Below, one piece after another: positions 1 to 8,406 of a DNA stretch of 39,344 nt. The stretch is from positions 1 to 39,344 of the forward strand of contig CAIKVH010000015.1 in the NCBI GenBank assembly GCA_903830725.1, in the 5' to 3' direction. The DNA comes from an uncultured Burkholderiales bacterium. GTDB lineage: Bacteria > Pseudomonadota > Gammaproteobacteria > Burkholderiales > Burkholderiaceae_C. Under the pieces are notes generated by a model. It was not told the DNA's origin and did no database searches. It saw only the letters and a list, made by a program, of their open reading frames with translations. A program made the translations under genes and the position numbers. The number at the start of each line of letters is the position of its first letter. The stretch's first letter is position 1.

Positions 1-120
1 ACCTTTGGCATCACCTTTGGCATCACCTTTGGCATCACCTTTGGCATCACCTTTGGCATCACCTTTGGCATCACCTTTGGCATCACCTTTGGCATCACCT
101 TTGGCATCACCTTTGGCATC
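1..120. repeat. 12-bp tandem repeat, 10 perfect copies, cut by the window edge
   Basis: Ten identical copies of ACCTTTGGCATC lie head to tail, with a degenerate unit (ACCCTTGGAATC) at 121-132. On the minus strand each copy encodes Asp-Ala-Lys-Gly, in frame with the RND adaptor. The unit is a multiple of three, so copy-number change would preserve the frame. The true copy number is unknown because the array reaches base 1, which may also be an assembly break. Confidence 0.97.
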
Positions 121-1365
121 ACCCTTGGAATCCGCTTTAACCTCTGGAGGTGGTAAAACCTTTGCAACCACAAAATCCCCAGTTGCCAATGAATCGGGTG
201 GATTGACAATCACCTTATCACTTGCATCAAGTCCAGAGGTAATCAAGAGAAAGACACCCATGTCGCGCCCGATGGTGATCTTCTTCAAACTAATCTTACC
301 CTCATCATCTACAACAGCCACCATTGTGCCGTCTGGCCTAAACAGTATCGAGTTATTGGGCAAAGTCCAAGTTGACACGTCCTTACGCTCTTTGGTCTGG
401 AGTTCTACTTGTCCATAGGAGCCAGGCAAAATTTTATTGTCCGCATTGGGAATGTTAATCTCAACTTGTAGAGTTCGAGAAATAGGATCAATAGCCCCAG
501 AGGTTCTGACCACCTTTCCTTTAAACTTCTTGCCAGGCATCTCCGCCAAACTCACAGTGGCTTCAATGCCCGCTTGAACATCAGGAGAGTAAGCCTCAGG
601 CACTTGCACATATAAACGTAGTGGATCAATTTGAGCAATTGAGAACAATGCTTTTGGTCCACCACCGTTTCCAGCATCCACCAAATTTCCAACATCTACA
701 TTGCGTTTCGTAACCAACCCCGAATAGGGTGCAATGACTTTGTTGTACGAAAGTAGCTGCGTTAGACGCTGCACATTTGCCTCCGAAGCATCTAAATTTG
801 CTTTGCCAAGGTTAAAGGTGTTAGTGCGCTCGTCTAACTCTTGCTGGGACACTGCATCGCGCTGTCTAAGAGACTTCCAACGCTCGTAAGTGCTTTTGGC
901 CAATTGCAAGTTAGCCTCCCTCTCCGCTCTCGTTGCTTTTGCCTCAGCCAGTTGTTGCATCACCTCAGGTGTATCAATTTGCGCAAGTAAGTCGCCCTTT
1001 TGTACATGATCCCCAATATCTTTGTACCAACGCTGAACGTAGCCACTGGTTCGCGCATAAATGGGCGTTTCAGCGTAGCCCTGCAAAGTTCCAGGTAACA
1101 AAAGCTTTTTAGAGGGATTTCCTGGCTTTGGATTTACATAATAAACAAATAATTTTGAGTGCTCTTTATTTGTAGCTGCCAGTGCGTTGGCGTGCAAATA
1201 CCTAAATCCGATGATGGTGAAGGAGCCTAAGAATAGAGCGACAAAGATTAAAAATCCAACTTTCTTAAGCTTGCGTAGCATCGCTATTCGAGGAACGTTG
1301 TGTGCTGCTTCATGTTCATGCAAACCGTGCATAGCTATTGAGGCGTGACGCGAGTTAGTAGACAT
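1..1365 (-). CDS. RND efflux periplasmic adaptor (membrane fusion protein), partial
   Basis: This leftward gene has its 3' end beyond the left edge, so 455 codons are visible. Residues about 35-55 form a hydrophobic anchor; about 95-132 and 205-225 are the two halves of a lipoyl-like domain (with GYVQRW and GDLLAQIDTPE); 135-205 form an alpha-helical hairpin; about 245-325 form the beta-barrel domain with PGSYGQVEL. This is the usual order of HlyD/MexA-type adaptors, which link an inner-membrane RND pump to an outer-membrane channel. The ATG at 1365 lies one base after the TGA of the permease gene, so the two are very probably co-translated. The oddity is the C-terminus: from residue 416 the protein is a perfect DAKG repeat that continues out of the window. 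Family assignment is secure; the substrate is unknown. Confidence 0.9.
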   Translation of the reverse strand, partial: MSTNSRHASIAMHGLHEHEAAHNVPRIAMLRKLKKVGFLIFVALFLGSFTIIGFRYLHANALAATNKEHSKLFVYYVNPKPGNPSKKLLLPGTLQGYAETPIYARTSGYVQRWYKDIGDHVQKGDLLAQIDTPEVMQQLAEAKATRAEREANLQLAKSTYERWKSLRQRDAVSQQELDERTNTFNLGKANLDASEANVQRLTQLLSYNKVIAPYSGLVTKRNVDVGNLVDAGNGGGPKALFSIAQIDPLRLYVQVPEAYSPDVQAGIEATVSLAEMPGKKFKGKVVRTSGAIDPISRTLQVEINIPNADNKILPGSYGQVELQTKERKDVSTWTLPNNSILFRPDGTMVAVVDDEGKISLKKITIGRDMGVFLLITSGLDASDKVIVNPPDSLATGDFVVAKVLPPPEVKADSKGDAKGDAKGDAKGDAKGDAKGDAKGDAKGDAKGDAKGDAKG

Positions 1366-1366
1366 T

Positions 1367-4300
1367 TCAGGCTTTCCCTTGGGGTGAATTTGGATTTGAA
1401 GTCTGATTAACATTTAGCGCATTCGCTGCGCTAATTGAGGAATTAGATACGGCATTATTTGAATGAACTGATCCACCTGCACCGCCAGTTCCATCTGAGT
1501 TACTCTTGCTCTTAGGTTTTCTATGCGCCAACCAACGGTGGATGCCCGCAAACACCACTGGCACAAAGAAGAGTGTAGAGAAAGTTGCAAATATCAACCC
1601 GCCAATCGTTGCTCGTCCCAACGGCGCATTTTGCTCCCCCCCCTCACCCAGACCTAAAGCCATAGGAAGCATACCGATGATCATCGCAAGAGCAGTCATC
1701 ATGACAGGGCGCAGACGGGTCATACCGGCCTCTAAAGCAGCAGACAACGGTGGCTCCCCTGCCAAGAGTCTTTCCCGAGCAAAGGAGATGACCAAAATAC
1801 TATTGGCAGTCGCAACGCCCATGGTCATGATAGCTCCAGTCAGCGCAGGAACACTCAGCGGGGTGCCAGTTAAAAATAACATCCACGCAATCCCAGCCAA
1901 CGCGGCCGGTAAGGCTGTAATAATAATAAAGGGATCTAGCCATGACTGAAAATTCACCACAATCAGCAAATAGACCAACACAATCGCCATCGCCAAGCCT
2001 ACGCCCAGACCAAAGTATGAGTTTTGCATCGTCTCAACTTGGCCCCGAAGGTTAATCGTAGTTCCCTTGGGTAACTTGGGCCTGATTTCATCAATCGCTT
2101 TATTCACCTCAGCAGCAACCCCGCCTAAATCGCGACCAGAAACACTTACAAACAAATCCACTGCCGCAGTAATGTTGTAGTGCGAAACAATCGATTGTTG
2201 ATGTGCAGGCTGGACAGTCACCAAGTTACCCAAGATTTGAGCTTTAGATACATCGTTGCCGTTTGCATTAACAGGTATTGAGAGAAGGCTATCTAGTGAA
2301 TCTACCTTGTATTGTGGCGTTTGAACTGCGATGTTATAAACAACGCCGTTTTTGGGATCCAACCAAAACGCAGGTGCCGTTTGGAAACTTCCAGACAGAG
2401 AAACCAACATGTTCTGCGCAACGTTATTTGGCGATAAACCCAGTTGGAGTAATTGATCTCGGTCTACAGCCAGATTCTTAGTAGGCTGATCGATACGCTG
2501 CAAGATATGAACATCTACTGCGCCGTGAATTTGCTTTACTCTGGCCTGTAATTCACTGGCAAGGCGGTAGTTTTCTTTCACATTAGAACCACTGAACTGA
2601 ATATCAATAGCCGCAGGCTGTCCAAAGTTCAGAATTTGCGTGATGATATCTGCAGGTTGAAAATAAATTTCCAAACCCGGAAAGAGCTTTGGCAACTCCA
2701 ATCGCAACTGATCAATATAGTCCTCGGTTGGCGAGTGCTCAGGGTTTAAGGAGACCTGAATTTCCCCGTCAAAGGTGCCGATTGAACCCGCATTGCTATA
2801 GGCCAAATTGATGCCGCTATAGGGCAATCCAAGGTTATCCAGAATTGCTCCTAAATCCTCCTCGGGAATAATGCGCCTGATCTCACTCTCGATTTGATCG
2901 GCGTAGCGAGCAGTCTCCTCAATTCGCGTTCCGGTGGGGGCTCTAAAGTGCAGTCTGATCAGGCCCGCATCTACATTAGGAAAGAAGTCTTGCCCAACCA
3001 CCGTAAACAAACCACAAGACAAAATACAAAACGCTAAAAACCCAATAATGAAGTTCTTGCGTCTGGGCAATAGGGTGCTCAAAATCACCACATACCCACT
3101 TCTGAATTTCTCGAATGCGGTATCAAACTTGTAATACAAGCGCTGAAACAGATGCGGCTCATCGGGCCTAGGCGCACCGTGTTCATGGCCCCGCATCATA
3201 AGCATCACCATTGTTGGAACCAAAGTTCTTGACAAAACGTAAGAGGCCATCATCGCAAAGACCACTGACTCAGCCAGTGGCACAAAGAGATACCTAGCAA
3301 CTCCTGCCAAGAAAAACATCGGAACAAACACAATACAAATACAAAGCGTGGAAACAAACGCTGGAACGGCAATCTCTCCCGCTCCTTCCAATATGGCCGT
3401 ATCAAGCTCCTTACCCATTTGCATGTGACGCTCAATATTTTCGATTGTCACAGTTGCGTCATCCACCAAAATACCCACCGCAAGCGCCAATCCCCCTAAA
3501 GTCATCAAATTAATGGTCTCCCCCATAGCAGAGAGCATCAAAATGGCTGACAAAATCGACAATGGAATTGAAACCGCAATAATGACTGTGCTTCGCCAGT
3601 TGCCTAAAAAAAGCAAAATCATCGCAGCAGTTAAACAAGCAGCTATCAATCCCTCTCGCATTACCCCCTCAATCGCAGCCTTAACAAACAAAGACTGATC
3701 AAACAGAGGCGTTATCTTGAGATCTGACGGCAATGACTGGGAAACTACAGGCAAAAGAGCTTTGAGCTTATCAACGATCTCTAAGGTTGAAGCCCCCCCG
3801 TTTTTTAAAACAGAGATCAATACGCCCCGCTTGCCGTCTTGTCTTGAGATATTGGTTTGTGGTGTGAATCCGTCCCTCACATTACCAATGTCACTTAGAT
3901 AAATATTTGCACCGTTAGAGGTTCGAATTGGTATCTTATTTAGACCCTCAATGGTTGAAGGTGATCCGTTCAAATTAACCGTGTACTCGGTTTCACCAAT
4001 CTTTGCGGTTCCCCCAGGCAAGACGAGGTTTTGTGCATTAATTGCGCTCGTGACATCCGATGGGGTTAGCCCCTTTGCTTGCAGAGCATTGATATCCAAG
4101 TCAACAGAGATCACACGCTGTTTACCACCGTAGGGATAGGGAATCGCCGCTCCTCGCACCGTAATGAGTCGGGGTCGTAAAAAATTAATGGCTGTATCAA
4201 AGAGCGATTGCTCAGACATCGAAGGGGATGATAGGCCCAACTGAATTACAGGAATGCTGGACGCCGAGTATTTCAAAATGCTAGGCGGCACAGAACCAGG

Positions 4301-4663
4301 CGGCAAATTACGAAGCACCGTTTGCTCTACTGCAGTGACTTGCGCGATAGCAGTTTGAATGTTGGCGTTGGGTTGAAAAAAGAGTTTAATAACTGCAACA
4401 CCGGCTAGAGTCTGAGACTCAATGTGCTCAATGTCGTTAACAATAGTTGTGATCCCGCGCTCGTTTATGCTTGTAAAACGAGAACCCATCTCCTCTGCAG
4501 AGAGTCCGTTATAGGTCCAAACAATACTAATAATAGGTATATTGATTTCAGGGAAGATGTCGGTTGCCATGCGCATCAGTGTGAGAGGCGTGGCAAGAAT
4601 AATCAACAACGCCATCACAATGAACGTGTAGGGCTTGCGAAGTGCAATATTGACAATCCACAT
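1367..4663 (-). CDS. RND-family efflux permease (AcrB/HAE1-like)
   Basis: At 1098 residues it has the usual length for an RND pump, with a TM1 at about residues 10-30, two large periplasmic loops (about 35-335 and 555-880) and two TM bundles. The proton-relay aspartates are present in TM4 as D401-D402 (GILVDDATVTIEN). In TM10 the AcrB Lys940 position is Ala (A953, in GVATANSIL), while the following RLRP motif is kept. RND pumps export small molecules across the inner membrane using the proton gradient, with an adaptor and an outer-membrane channel. The C-terminal 45 or so residues are a Ser/Asn/Gly-rich low-complexity tail beyond the last TM helix. The gene is first in an operon with the adaptor; an outer-membrane factor is not in the window. 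Family is certain, substrate is not. Confidence 0.95.
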   Translation of the reverse strand: MWIVNIALRKPYTFIVMALLIILATPLTLMRMATDIFPEINIPIISIVWTYNGLSAEEMGSRFTSINERGITTIVNDIEHIESQTLAGVAVIKLFFQPNANIQTAIAQVTAVEQTVLRNLPPGSVPPSILKYSASSIPVIQLGLSSPSMSEQSLFDTAINFLRPRLITVRGAAIPYPYGGKQRVISVDLDINALQAKGLTPSDVTSAINAQNLVLPGGTAKIGETEYTVNLNGSPSTIEGLNKIPIRTSNGANIYLSDIGNVRDGFTPQTNISRQDGKRGVLISVLKNGGASTLEIVDKLKALLPVVSQSLPSDLKITPLFDQSLFVKAAIEGVMREGLIAACLTAAMILLFLGNWRSTVIIAVSIPLSILSAILMLSAMGETINLMTLGGLALAVGILVDDATVTIENIERHMQMGKELDTAILEGAGEIAVPAFVSTLCICIVFVPMFFLAGVARYLFVPLAESVVFAMMASYVLSRTLVPTMVMLMMRGHEHGAPRPDEPHLFQRLYYKFDTAFEKFRSGYVVILSTLLPRRKNFIIGFLAFCILSCGLFTVVGQDFFPNVDAGLIRLHFRAPTGTRIEETARYADQIESEIRRIIPEEDLGAILDNLGLPYSGINLAYSNAGSIGTFDGEIQVSLNPEHSPTEDYIDQLRLELPKLFPGLEIYFQPADIITQILNFGQPAAIDIQFSGSNVKENYRLASELQARVKQIHGAVDVHILQRIDQPTKNLAVDRDQLLQLGLSPNNVAQNMLVSLSGSFQTAPAFWLDPKNGVVYNIAVQTPQYKVDSLDSLLSIPVNANGNDVSKAQILGNLVTVQPAHQQSIVSHYNITAAVDLFVSVSGRDLGGVAAEVNKAIDEIRPKLPKGTTINLRGQVETMQNSYFGLGVGLAMAIVLVYLLIVVNFQSWLDPFIIITALPAALAGIAWMLFLTGTPLSVPALTGAIMTMGVATANSILVISFARERLLAGEPPLSAALEAGMTRLRPVMMTALAMIIGMLPMALGLGEGGEQNAPLGRATIGGLIFATFSTLFFVPVVFAGIHRWLAHRKPKSKSNSDGTGGAGGSVHSNNAVSNSSISAANALNVNQTSNPNSPQGKA

Positions 4664-4693
4664 CTAAGGAACTCGCTTCTCTTCGATTAGAAA

Positions 4694-4739
4694 AGGCTCA
4701 ATATCTTGAGCCTAAAGTAGTAAGCGCAGGACGCGCTTA
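4694..4739. promoter_or_regulatory. Two adjacent inverted repeats upstream of the RND operon
   Basis: AGGCTCAA-TATC-TTGAGCCT (4694-4713, 8-bp perfect arms) and TAAGCGC-AGGAC-GCGCTTA (4721-4739, 7-bp perfect arms) lie seven bases apart, ending 30 bases before the permease ATG. Read leftward, the first is followed by TTTCT and could act as a terminator or attenuator. Read as DNA, both could be repressor operators. They sit in the 286-bp space between the hydrolase stop and the pump start, in which I see no credible gene. Confidence 0.6.
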
Positions 4740-4949
4740 ACTGAATGTTTAATTGTGCCTTAAAAAGAGATCCTATGTGCTCAATACATCAAAGCCAAGC
4801 TTGTTTTAGCGGGGAAAGCATTACGCAGTTTGGGTACAAAAATCAGTACTTACCCTTAGAGAATACCAGCCAAGGCGAGAATCTACTGGGCTCGGCGTTT
4901 TACGAAGTGAGGGTATGGATCAAATGTAGCCAAAACACATGAGCTTTCT

Positions 4950-5990
4950 TTAACCCAGTTGCCTCGCAATGAAATCCTTCACGCACTGCCTTGCTAGATC
5001 AGTTTGAGCGCCCTCTTTTGCCACCCATTCGTGCTCTGAATTTGGAAACAACCGGTACTCACAATTGCCCCCAGATCGTCTGTAGGTGTTAACAAATTTT
5101 TCTTGAATCGTTGGCAGCATATTGTCATCCAGGGCTCCTTGCATAACAAGCATAGGTAACAATGTAACGGGCTCCCCTCTCTCCAAAATTTGTTGAGGAC
5201 TACTTTCGAAAATAGTCTCCCAGGGCTTGAAATAGGTTGTGTGATTAAGTATCATTTTTTCACGCTTTAAATTTAAAGCGTTTTGATACCTACCAACTGG
5301 ATCACTAATTGGTGAGCGGGTTGCAATGTAAGCAATACGCGCATCCAAGCCTTGTTGATTATCTAGGGGATGGGCGTTATATCTTGGATCATTAGGGCGC
5401 ATGCCCAGTAGCTCGGCCAAATGACCGCCAGAGGAGCTTCCAAACACACCCAGTAGGTTCGCACTTGCACCCCAAAGATGGGCGTTCTTCTTAAGCCATC
5501 TAACCCCGTAATTGGCGTCCTGAACACTCGCAGGATAGGGGGCCTCTCCAGCCAAAGTCAAATCAATTGCAACCACCAAAATGCCACTCGAAGCAATTGA
5601 TCGATCCATAGGCTCCTCAGCGAGTCTGTTTTTTGCGTTCCAAGCTCCTCCGTGTAAGTCCAGTAAAGCAGGAGTTAAATAATTTGACATAGCAGCGGGC
5701 AATTCAGGCCTGTAAATGCGGGCCATGAGTTGTGTACCCGCTGCAGTCTTGCGAAATGGGACCTCTATGATATTGACCGGGTACTTTGCATTTGGATCAT
5801 ATGAAAAACCGGACTTTGAGGGTGCATTGATGGACGAAGCGCTCCGCGCAGTCGCGCAGCCGCCAAGCCCGGTCAGAACGGGAGCGCAAGATAAAGCGAT
5901 GAGAGTTGTTGAAGTTTTTAGAAATCCCCTTTTGTCAGAAATCAAGCCGTCATTTGAAATGGGATTGTGTGCAGTTTGTGAACAAAACAT
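4950..5990 (-). CDS. Alpha/beta hydrolase (HSL/esterase type), probable exported lipoprotein
   Basis: This 346-residue protein shows the alpha/beta hydrolase hallmarks: oxyanion-hole HGGAW (113-117), nucleophile elbow GSSSGG with Ser186, an acid in GALDD (Asp288 or 289) and His320 in SEHEW. The fold and HGG motif point to the hormone-sensitive-lipase/carboxylesterase group, which hydrolyses ester bonds; the substrate cannot be told. The N-terminus has a Tat-like KRGFLK at 20-25 followed by a hydrophobic stretch and a lipobox LGGC (Cys45), suggesting export and lipidation. The SD-like AAGAGG lies eight bases before the ATG. A terminator-like hairpin (6006-6036) stands immediately upstream, which is unusual for a first gene. 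Confidence 0.85.
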   Translation of the reverse strand: MFCSQTAHNPISNDGLISDKRGFLKTSTTLIALSCAPVLTGLGGCATARSASSINAPSKSGFSYDPNAKYPVNIIEVPFRKTAAGTQLMARIYRPELPAAMSNYLTPALLDLHGGAWNAKNRLAEEPMDRSIASSGILVVAIDLTLAGEAPYPASVQDANYGVRWLKKNAHLWGASANLLGVFGSSSGGHLAELLGMRPNDPRYNAHPLDNQQGLDARIAYIATRSPISDPVGRYQNALNLKREKMILNHTTYFKPWETIFESSPQQILERGEPVTLLPMLVMQGALDDNMLPTIQEKFVNTYRRSGGNCEYRLFPNSEHEWVAKEGAQTDLARQCVKDFIARQLG

Positions 5991-6005
5991 CTAAAAAACC
6001 TCTTA

Positions 6006-6036
6006 TAAAAAATAGGGACTTTGACTTTAAGTCCCT
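6006..6036 (-). terminator. Terminator-like hairpin with U-run just upstream of the hydrolase gene
   Basis: On the minus strand AGGGACTT-(7)-AAGTCCCT (arms 6029-6036 and 6014-6021) is followed by ATTTTTTA. There is no leftward gene upstream for it to terminate, because the neighbour is rightward. It ends about 16 bases before the hydrolase ATG. It is therefore either a transcription attenuator in the hydrolase leader or the end of a small leftward RNA lying roughly between 6037 and 6180. Confidence 0.6.
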
Positions 6037-6183
6037 TGAATGACAACCCTCAATAAGGATGAGTCCAGGATACCCAGCAAGGCAATTATTACCTAAAGCA
6101 GCTTCCTCTAGTCAGCCCAGAGACTTTAACTAAGCTTAACAAAGCGTTACACTGGTAACAATTCAATAAATTAGGGGCACCAA

Positions 6184-6327
6184 ATGGCCAAAGGTCAACA
6201 AAAATCAAATAAAGAGACTAAAAAACCAAAGAAAGACACCTCGGCCCCTAAGCCAGTTGCCCTAGACACGATGCGTCCGAAGACCATCACAACAACCATA
6301 ATTCCCAGGGGGAAAAAACCAGTTTAA
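6184..6327 (+). CDS. Small Lys-rich conserved-type hypothetical protein (47 aa)
   Basis: An ATG at 6184 with a good Shine-Dalgarno (AGGGG at 6173-6177, six-base spacing) opens a 47-codon frame ending at TAA 6325-6327. The product begins MAKGQQKSNKETKKPKK, a start I recognise from many short proteobacterial proteins of unknown function (MAKGQ...SNKE.KKPK), and ends with a TTTIIPRGKKPV tail. It is very basic, has no membrane segment, and is probably disordered; nucleic-acid or ribosome association would be a guess. It ends 29 bases before the dioxygenase start and may share its transcript. Confidence 0.75.
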   Translation: MAKGQQKSNKETKKPKKDTSAPKPVALDTMRPKTITTTIIPRGKKPV

Positions 6328-6356
6328 TCTCCACTGCGTATGGTTAGCGAAAAACC

Positions 6357-7316
6357 ATGATCATTAAAACTCCCAATGACATCACGGCATCTGTTCTAAA
6401 AGGGCTTGATGGGGCAACAGACTCGCGCTTTAAAGAGATCATGCAATCCGCAGTTAAGCACATGCATGCCTTTGTTAGCGAGACGAAGCTCTCAGAGAGC
6501 GAATACCAAAGGGTTTGCGCTGTGATTGCAAAACTTGGTCAGATGACAAATGAGTCTCACAATGAGGTTGTTTTGGCTGGCGGATCACTAGGTATATCAG
6601 CCTTAGTTTGCCTACTCAATAACGCACCCAACACAAGCGAAGTCGAGTTTAAGACGACTGCAAATATGCTTGGGCCCTTTTGGAGGGACGACTCACCGCT
6701 AAGTCGAAATGGTGAGAACTTAGCGAGGGGTCTAACTAAGGGAGATCCAATTTTCGTTAAAGCTTGGGTAAAAGATCGATTAGGTCAACCGGTCTGCGAT
6801 GCAATGGTGGATGTTTGGCATACATCGGCAGATGGTTTTTATGAAAACCAAGACCCCTCCCAAGTCGATATGAACCTAAGGGGGCGATTTAAAACCAATG
6901 AACAAGGATTGATAGAGTTTAGAAGTGTCAAACCCTCTGGCTATCCGATTCCTGTTAATGGCCCAGTAGGGGATTTGTTAAAAATGCAGGGGCGCCACAA
7001 TATGCGTCCGGCCCACATCCACTTTCTAATATTCAAAGAGGGCTACAAAACCCAGTTCTCCCAGGTCTACTCTGACGATGATCCTTATATTGAATCTGAT
7101 GTTCAATTCGGCGTAACAGCATCGCTGTTAGCTCAATACCATAAACATCAAACACTACCCCCAGATCCGTCTATAAAGGGAGATTGGTACTCTCTTGAAC
7201 ACACCTTTATCGTTGACCAAGGCGAGGCAATCCTGCCGCGAGCTCCGATCAAGGGAAAGAATCAGGGTGGATTACCTGAACAAAAGGTATTGATAGAGAA
7301 TCCACAAATCACCTAA
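6357..7316 (+). CDS. Intradiol ring-cleavage dioxygenase (catechol/hydroxyquinol 1,2-dioxygenase type)
   Basis: This 319-residue protein has an N-terminal helical dioxygenase_N-type domain (about 20-110) and the intradiol beta-sandwich. The four Fe(III) ligands are visible: Tyr162 (DGFYENQD), Tyr196 (SGYPIPVNGP), His220 and His222 (RPAHIHF). The family cleaves catechol-type rings between the two hydroxyls to cis,cis-muconate-like products. The N-terminal domain argues against protocatechuate 3,4-dioxygenase; a hydroxyquinol preference is plausible but not proven. No muconate cycloisomerase or maleylacetate reductase gene is nearby. The gene follows the 47-residue protein gene, and I see no strong Shine-Dalgarno at its ATG. 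Confidence 0.9.
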   Translation: MIIKTPNDITASVLKGLDGATDSRFKEIMQSAVKHMHAFVSETKLSESEYQRVCAVIAKLGQMTNESHNEVVLAGGSLGISALVCLLNNAPNTSEVEFKTTANMLGPFWRDDSPLSRNGENLARGLTKGDPIFVKAWVKDRLGQPVCDAMVDVWHTSADGFYENQDPSQVDMNLRGRFKTNEQGLIEFRSVKPSGYPIPVNGPVGDLLKMQGRHNMRPAHIHFLIFKEGYKTQFSQVYSDDDPYIESDVQFGVTASLLAQYHKHQTLPPDPSIKGDWYSLEHTFIVDQGEAILPRAPIKGKNQGGLPEQKVLIENPQIT

Positions 7317-7364
7317 AACTCCATAAACTCAACCAACGCAGTAGGCTCAATCAACTCAGTAAGC

Positions 7365-8393
7365 TCAATCAACAACTGCACCGGACTCTTTAACCACTTT
7401 AGTCCACTTGGTGGTCTCTGTTTTAATAAACTCACCAAGTTGAGCTGGCTTCATGTTACCTGCGGTAACTCCTTGTTCTGCAAAGTTTTTGAGTAACTCT
7501 GGATTTTTAAGAACTTTGCCAAGTTCCGTATTTAAACGAGCCTGAACATTCACGGGCAATCCCTTGGGAGCCATAAGCGCAAACCAAGTTATCACTTCGT
7601 AACCTTTAACGCCTGATTCATTTAGAGTGGGCACGTCTGGAAACACGCTAGATCTAGACAAACTGGTAACGCCGAGTGCCCTGACTTTGCCAGATTGGAT
7701 GTGAGGCGTTGCAGAGGGGCTGGTCTCAATAGCCATTTGAATTTGCCCACCTATCAAATCCGTCATCATGGGTGCACCGCCCTTATAGGGAATGTGCGTT
7801 ATTTGAAGACCTGTCATTGATTTAAACAATTCTCCAGAAAGGTGCTCAGTACTTCCAGAGCCAGCTGATCCGAAGTTAACTGTATTTGGATTTGCTTTGA
7901 TGTAGGCAATTAATTCAGCAACACTTTTAACTGGTAACTTAGGGTTGACTATTAATAGATTAGGGGTTGTTGCAACCATTCCAACAGGCTCGAAGTCTTG
8001 GATGAAGTTATAGGACAAGGACTTATAAAGTCCAGGAGACATGGAATGCGCGACTGTTGACAAAAGGAATGTATAGCCGTCTGGCGCTGCTTTTGAAGCT
8101 AGTCCAGCGGCTAAGTTGCCCCCAGCTCCGGGTTTGTTGTCGATTAGAACAGGTTGCTTTAATGCTTCGCTCAGCTTTTGACCTACTTCTCGGCCAATGA
8201 TATCTGTTGTTCCTCCAGTTGCAAAAGGAATAATAAGCGTAATAGGCTTCGTTGGCCAATCGGCTTCAGCGGCAAACGAAGAACTTCCAATTATTGCAAT
8301 TGAACAAAGCGCTACAGCTCTAATCAAGTGCTTTGATTGTGCCAAGGGTGCCAAATTGGATGACCTAAATAGACTTGATAATTTATTATTCAT
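7365..8393 (-). CDS. Bug-family (TctC-like) periplasmic substrate-binding protein
   Basis: The 342-residue protein has a signal peptide (hydrophobic core about 24-40, cleavage near SSFAAEA) and then the family pattern WPTKPITLIIPFATGGTTDI, NKPGAGG (about 98) and FGSAGSGSTEH. Bug proteins bind carboxylates or other small organic ligands in the periplasm and are strongly expanded in Burkholderiales, often as orphans without TctA/TctB membrane partners, as here. It converges with the dioxygenase (48-bp gap containing imperfect CTCAA-type repeats) and diverges from the outer-membrane protein gene. A joint role in uptake of an aromatic acid is only an inference from position. Confidence 0.92.
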   Translation of the reverse strand: MNNKLSSLFRSSNLAPLAQSKHLIRAVALCSIAIIGSSSFAAEADWPTKPITLIIPFATGGTTDIIGREVGQKLSEALKQPVLIDNKPGAGGNLAAGLASKAAPDGYTFLLSTVAHSMSPGLYKSLSYNFIQDFEPVGMVATTPNLLIVNPKLPVKSVAELIAYIKANPNTVNFGSAGSGSTEHLSGELFKSMTGLQITHIPYKGGAPMMTDLIGGQIQMAIETSPSATPHIQSGKVRALGVTSLSRSSVFPDVPTLNESGVKGYEVITWFALMAPKGLPVNVQARLNTELGKVLKNPELLKNFAEQGVTAGNMKPAQLGEFIKTETTKWTKVVKESGAVVD

Positions 8394-8406
8394 TTTGTTT
8401 GTTTAG

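Noticed and set aside
1..132. Tandem array considered as CRISPR
   Set aside because: The units are 12 bp, contiguous and without spacers, and they are in frame with a protein.
5..418. Rightward frame of ASPL repeats over the tandem array
   Set aside because: It is the antisense reading of the RND adaptor's DAKG repeat; the leftward frame has full family domains.
4745..4942. 65-codon rightward frame between the hydrolase and RND genes
   Set aside because: No ribosome binding site, no recognisable domain, and it lies in what should be the RND promoter region.
6037..6180. Resemblance to SRP (4.5S) or RNase P RNA in the interval before the hydrolase
   Set aside because: Only short GGAAGC-like strings match; the conserved SRP loop and RNase P cores are absent.
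7345..7359. 15-base sequence matching in inverted orientation at 39327-39341, considered as a mobile-element end or attachment site
   Set aside because: A 15-base match is expected about once by chance in a window of this size, and neither copy has other element features.
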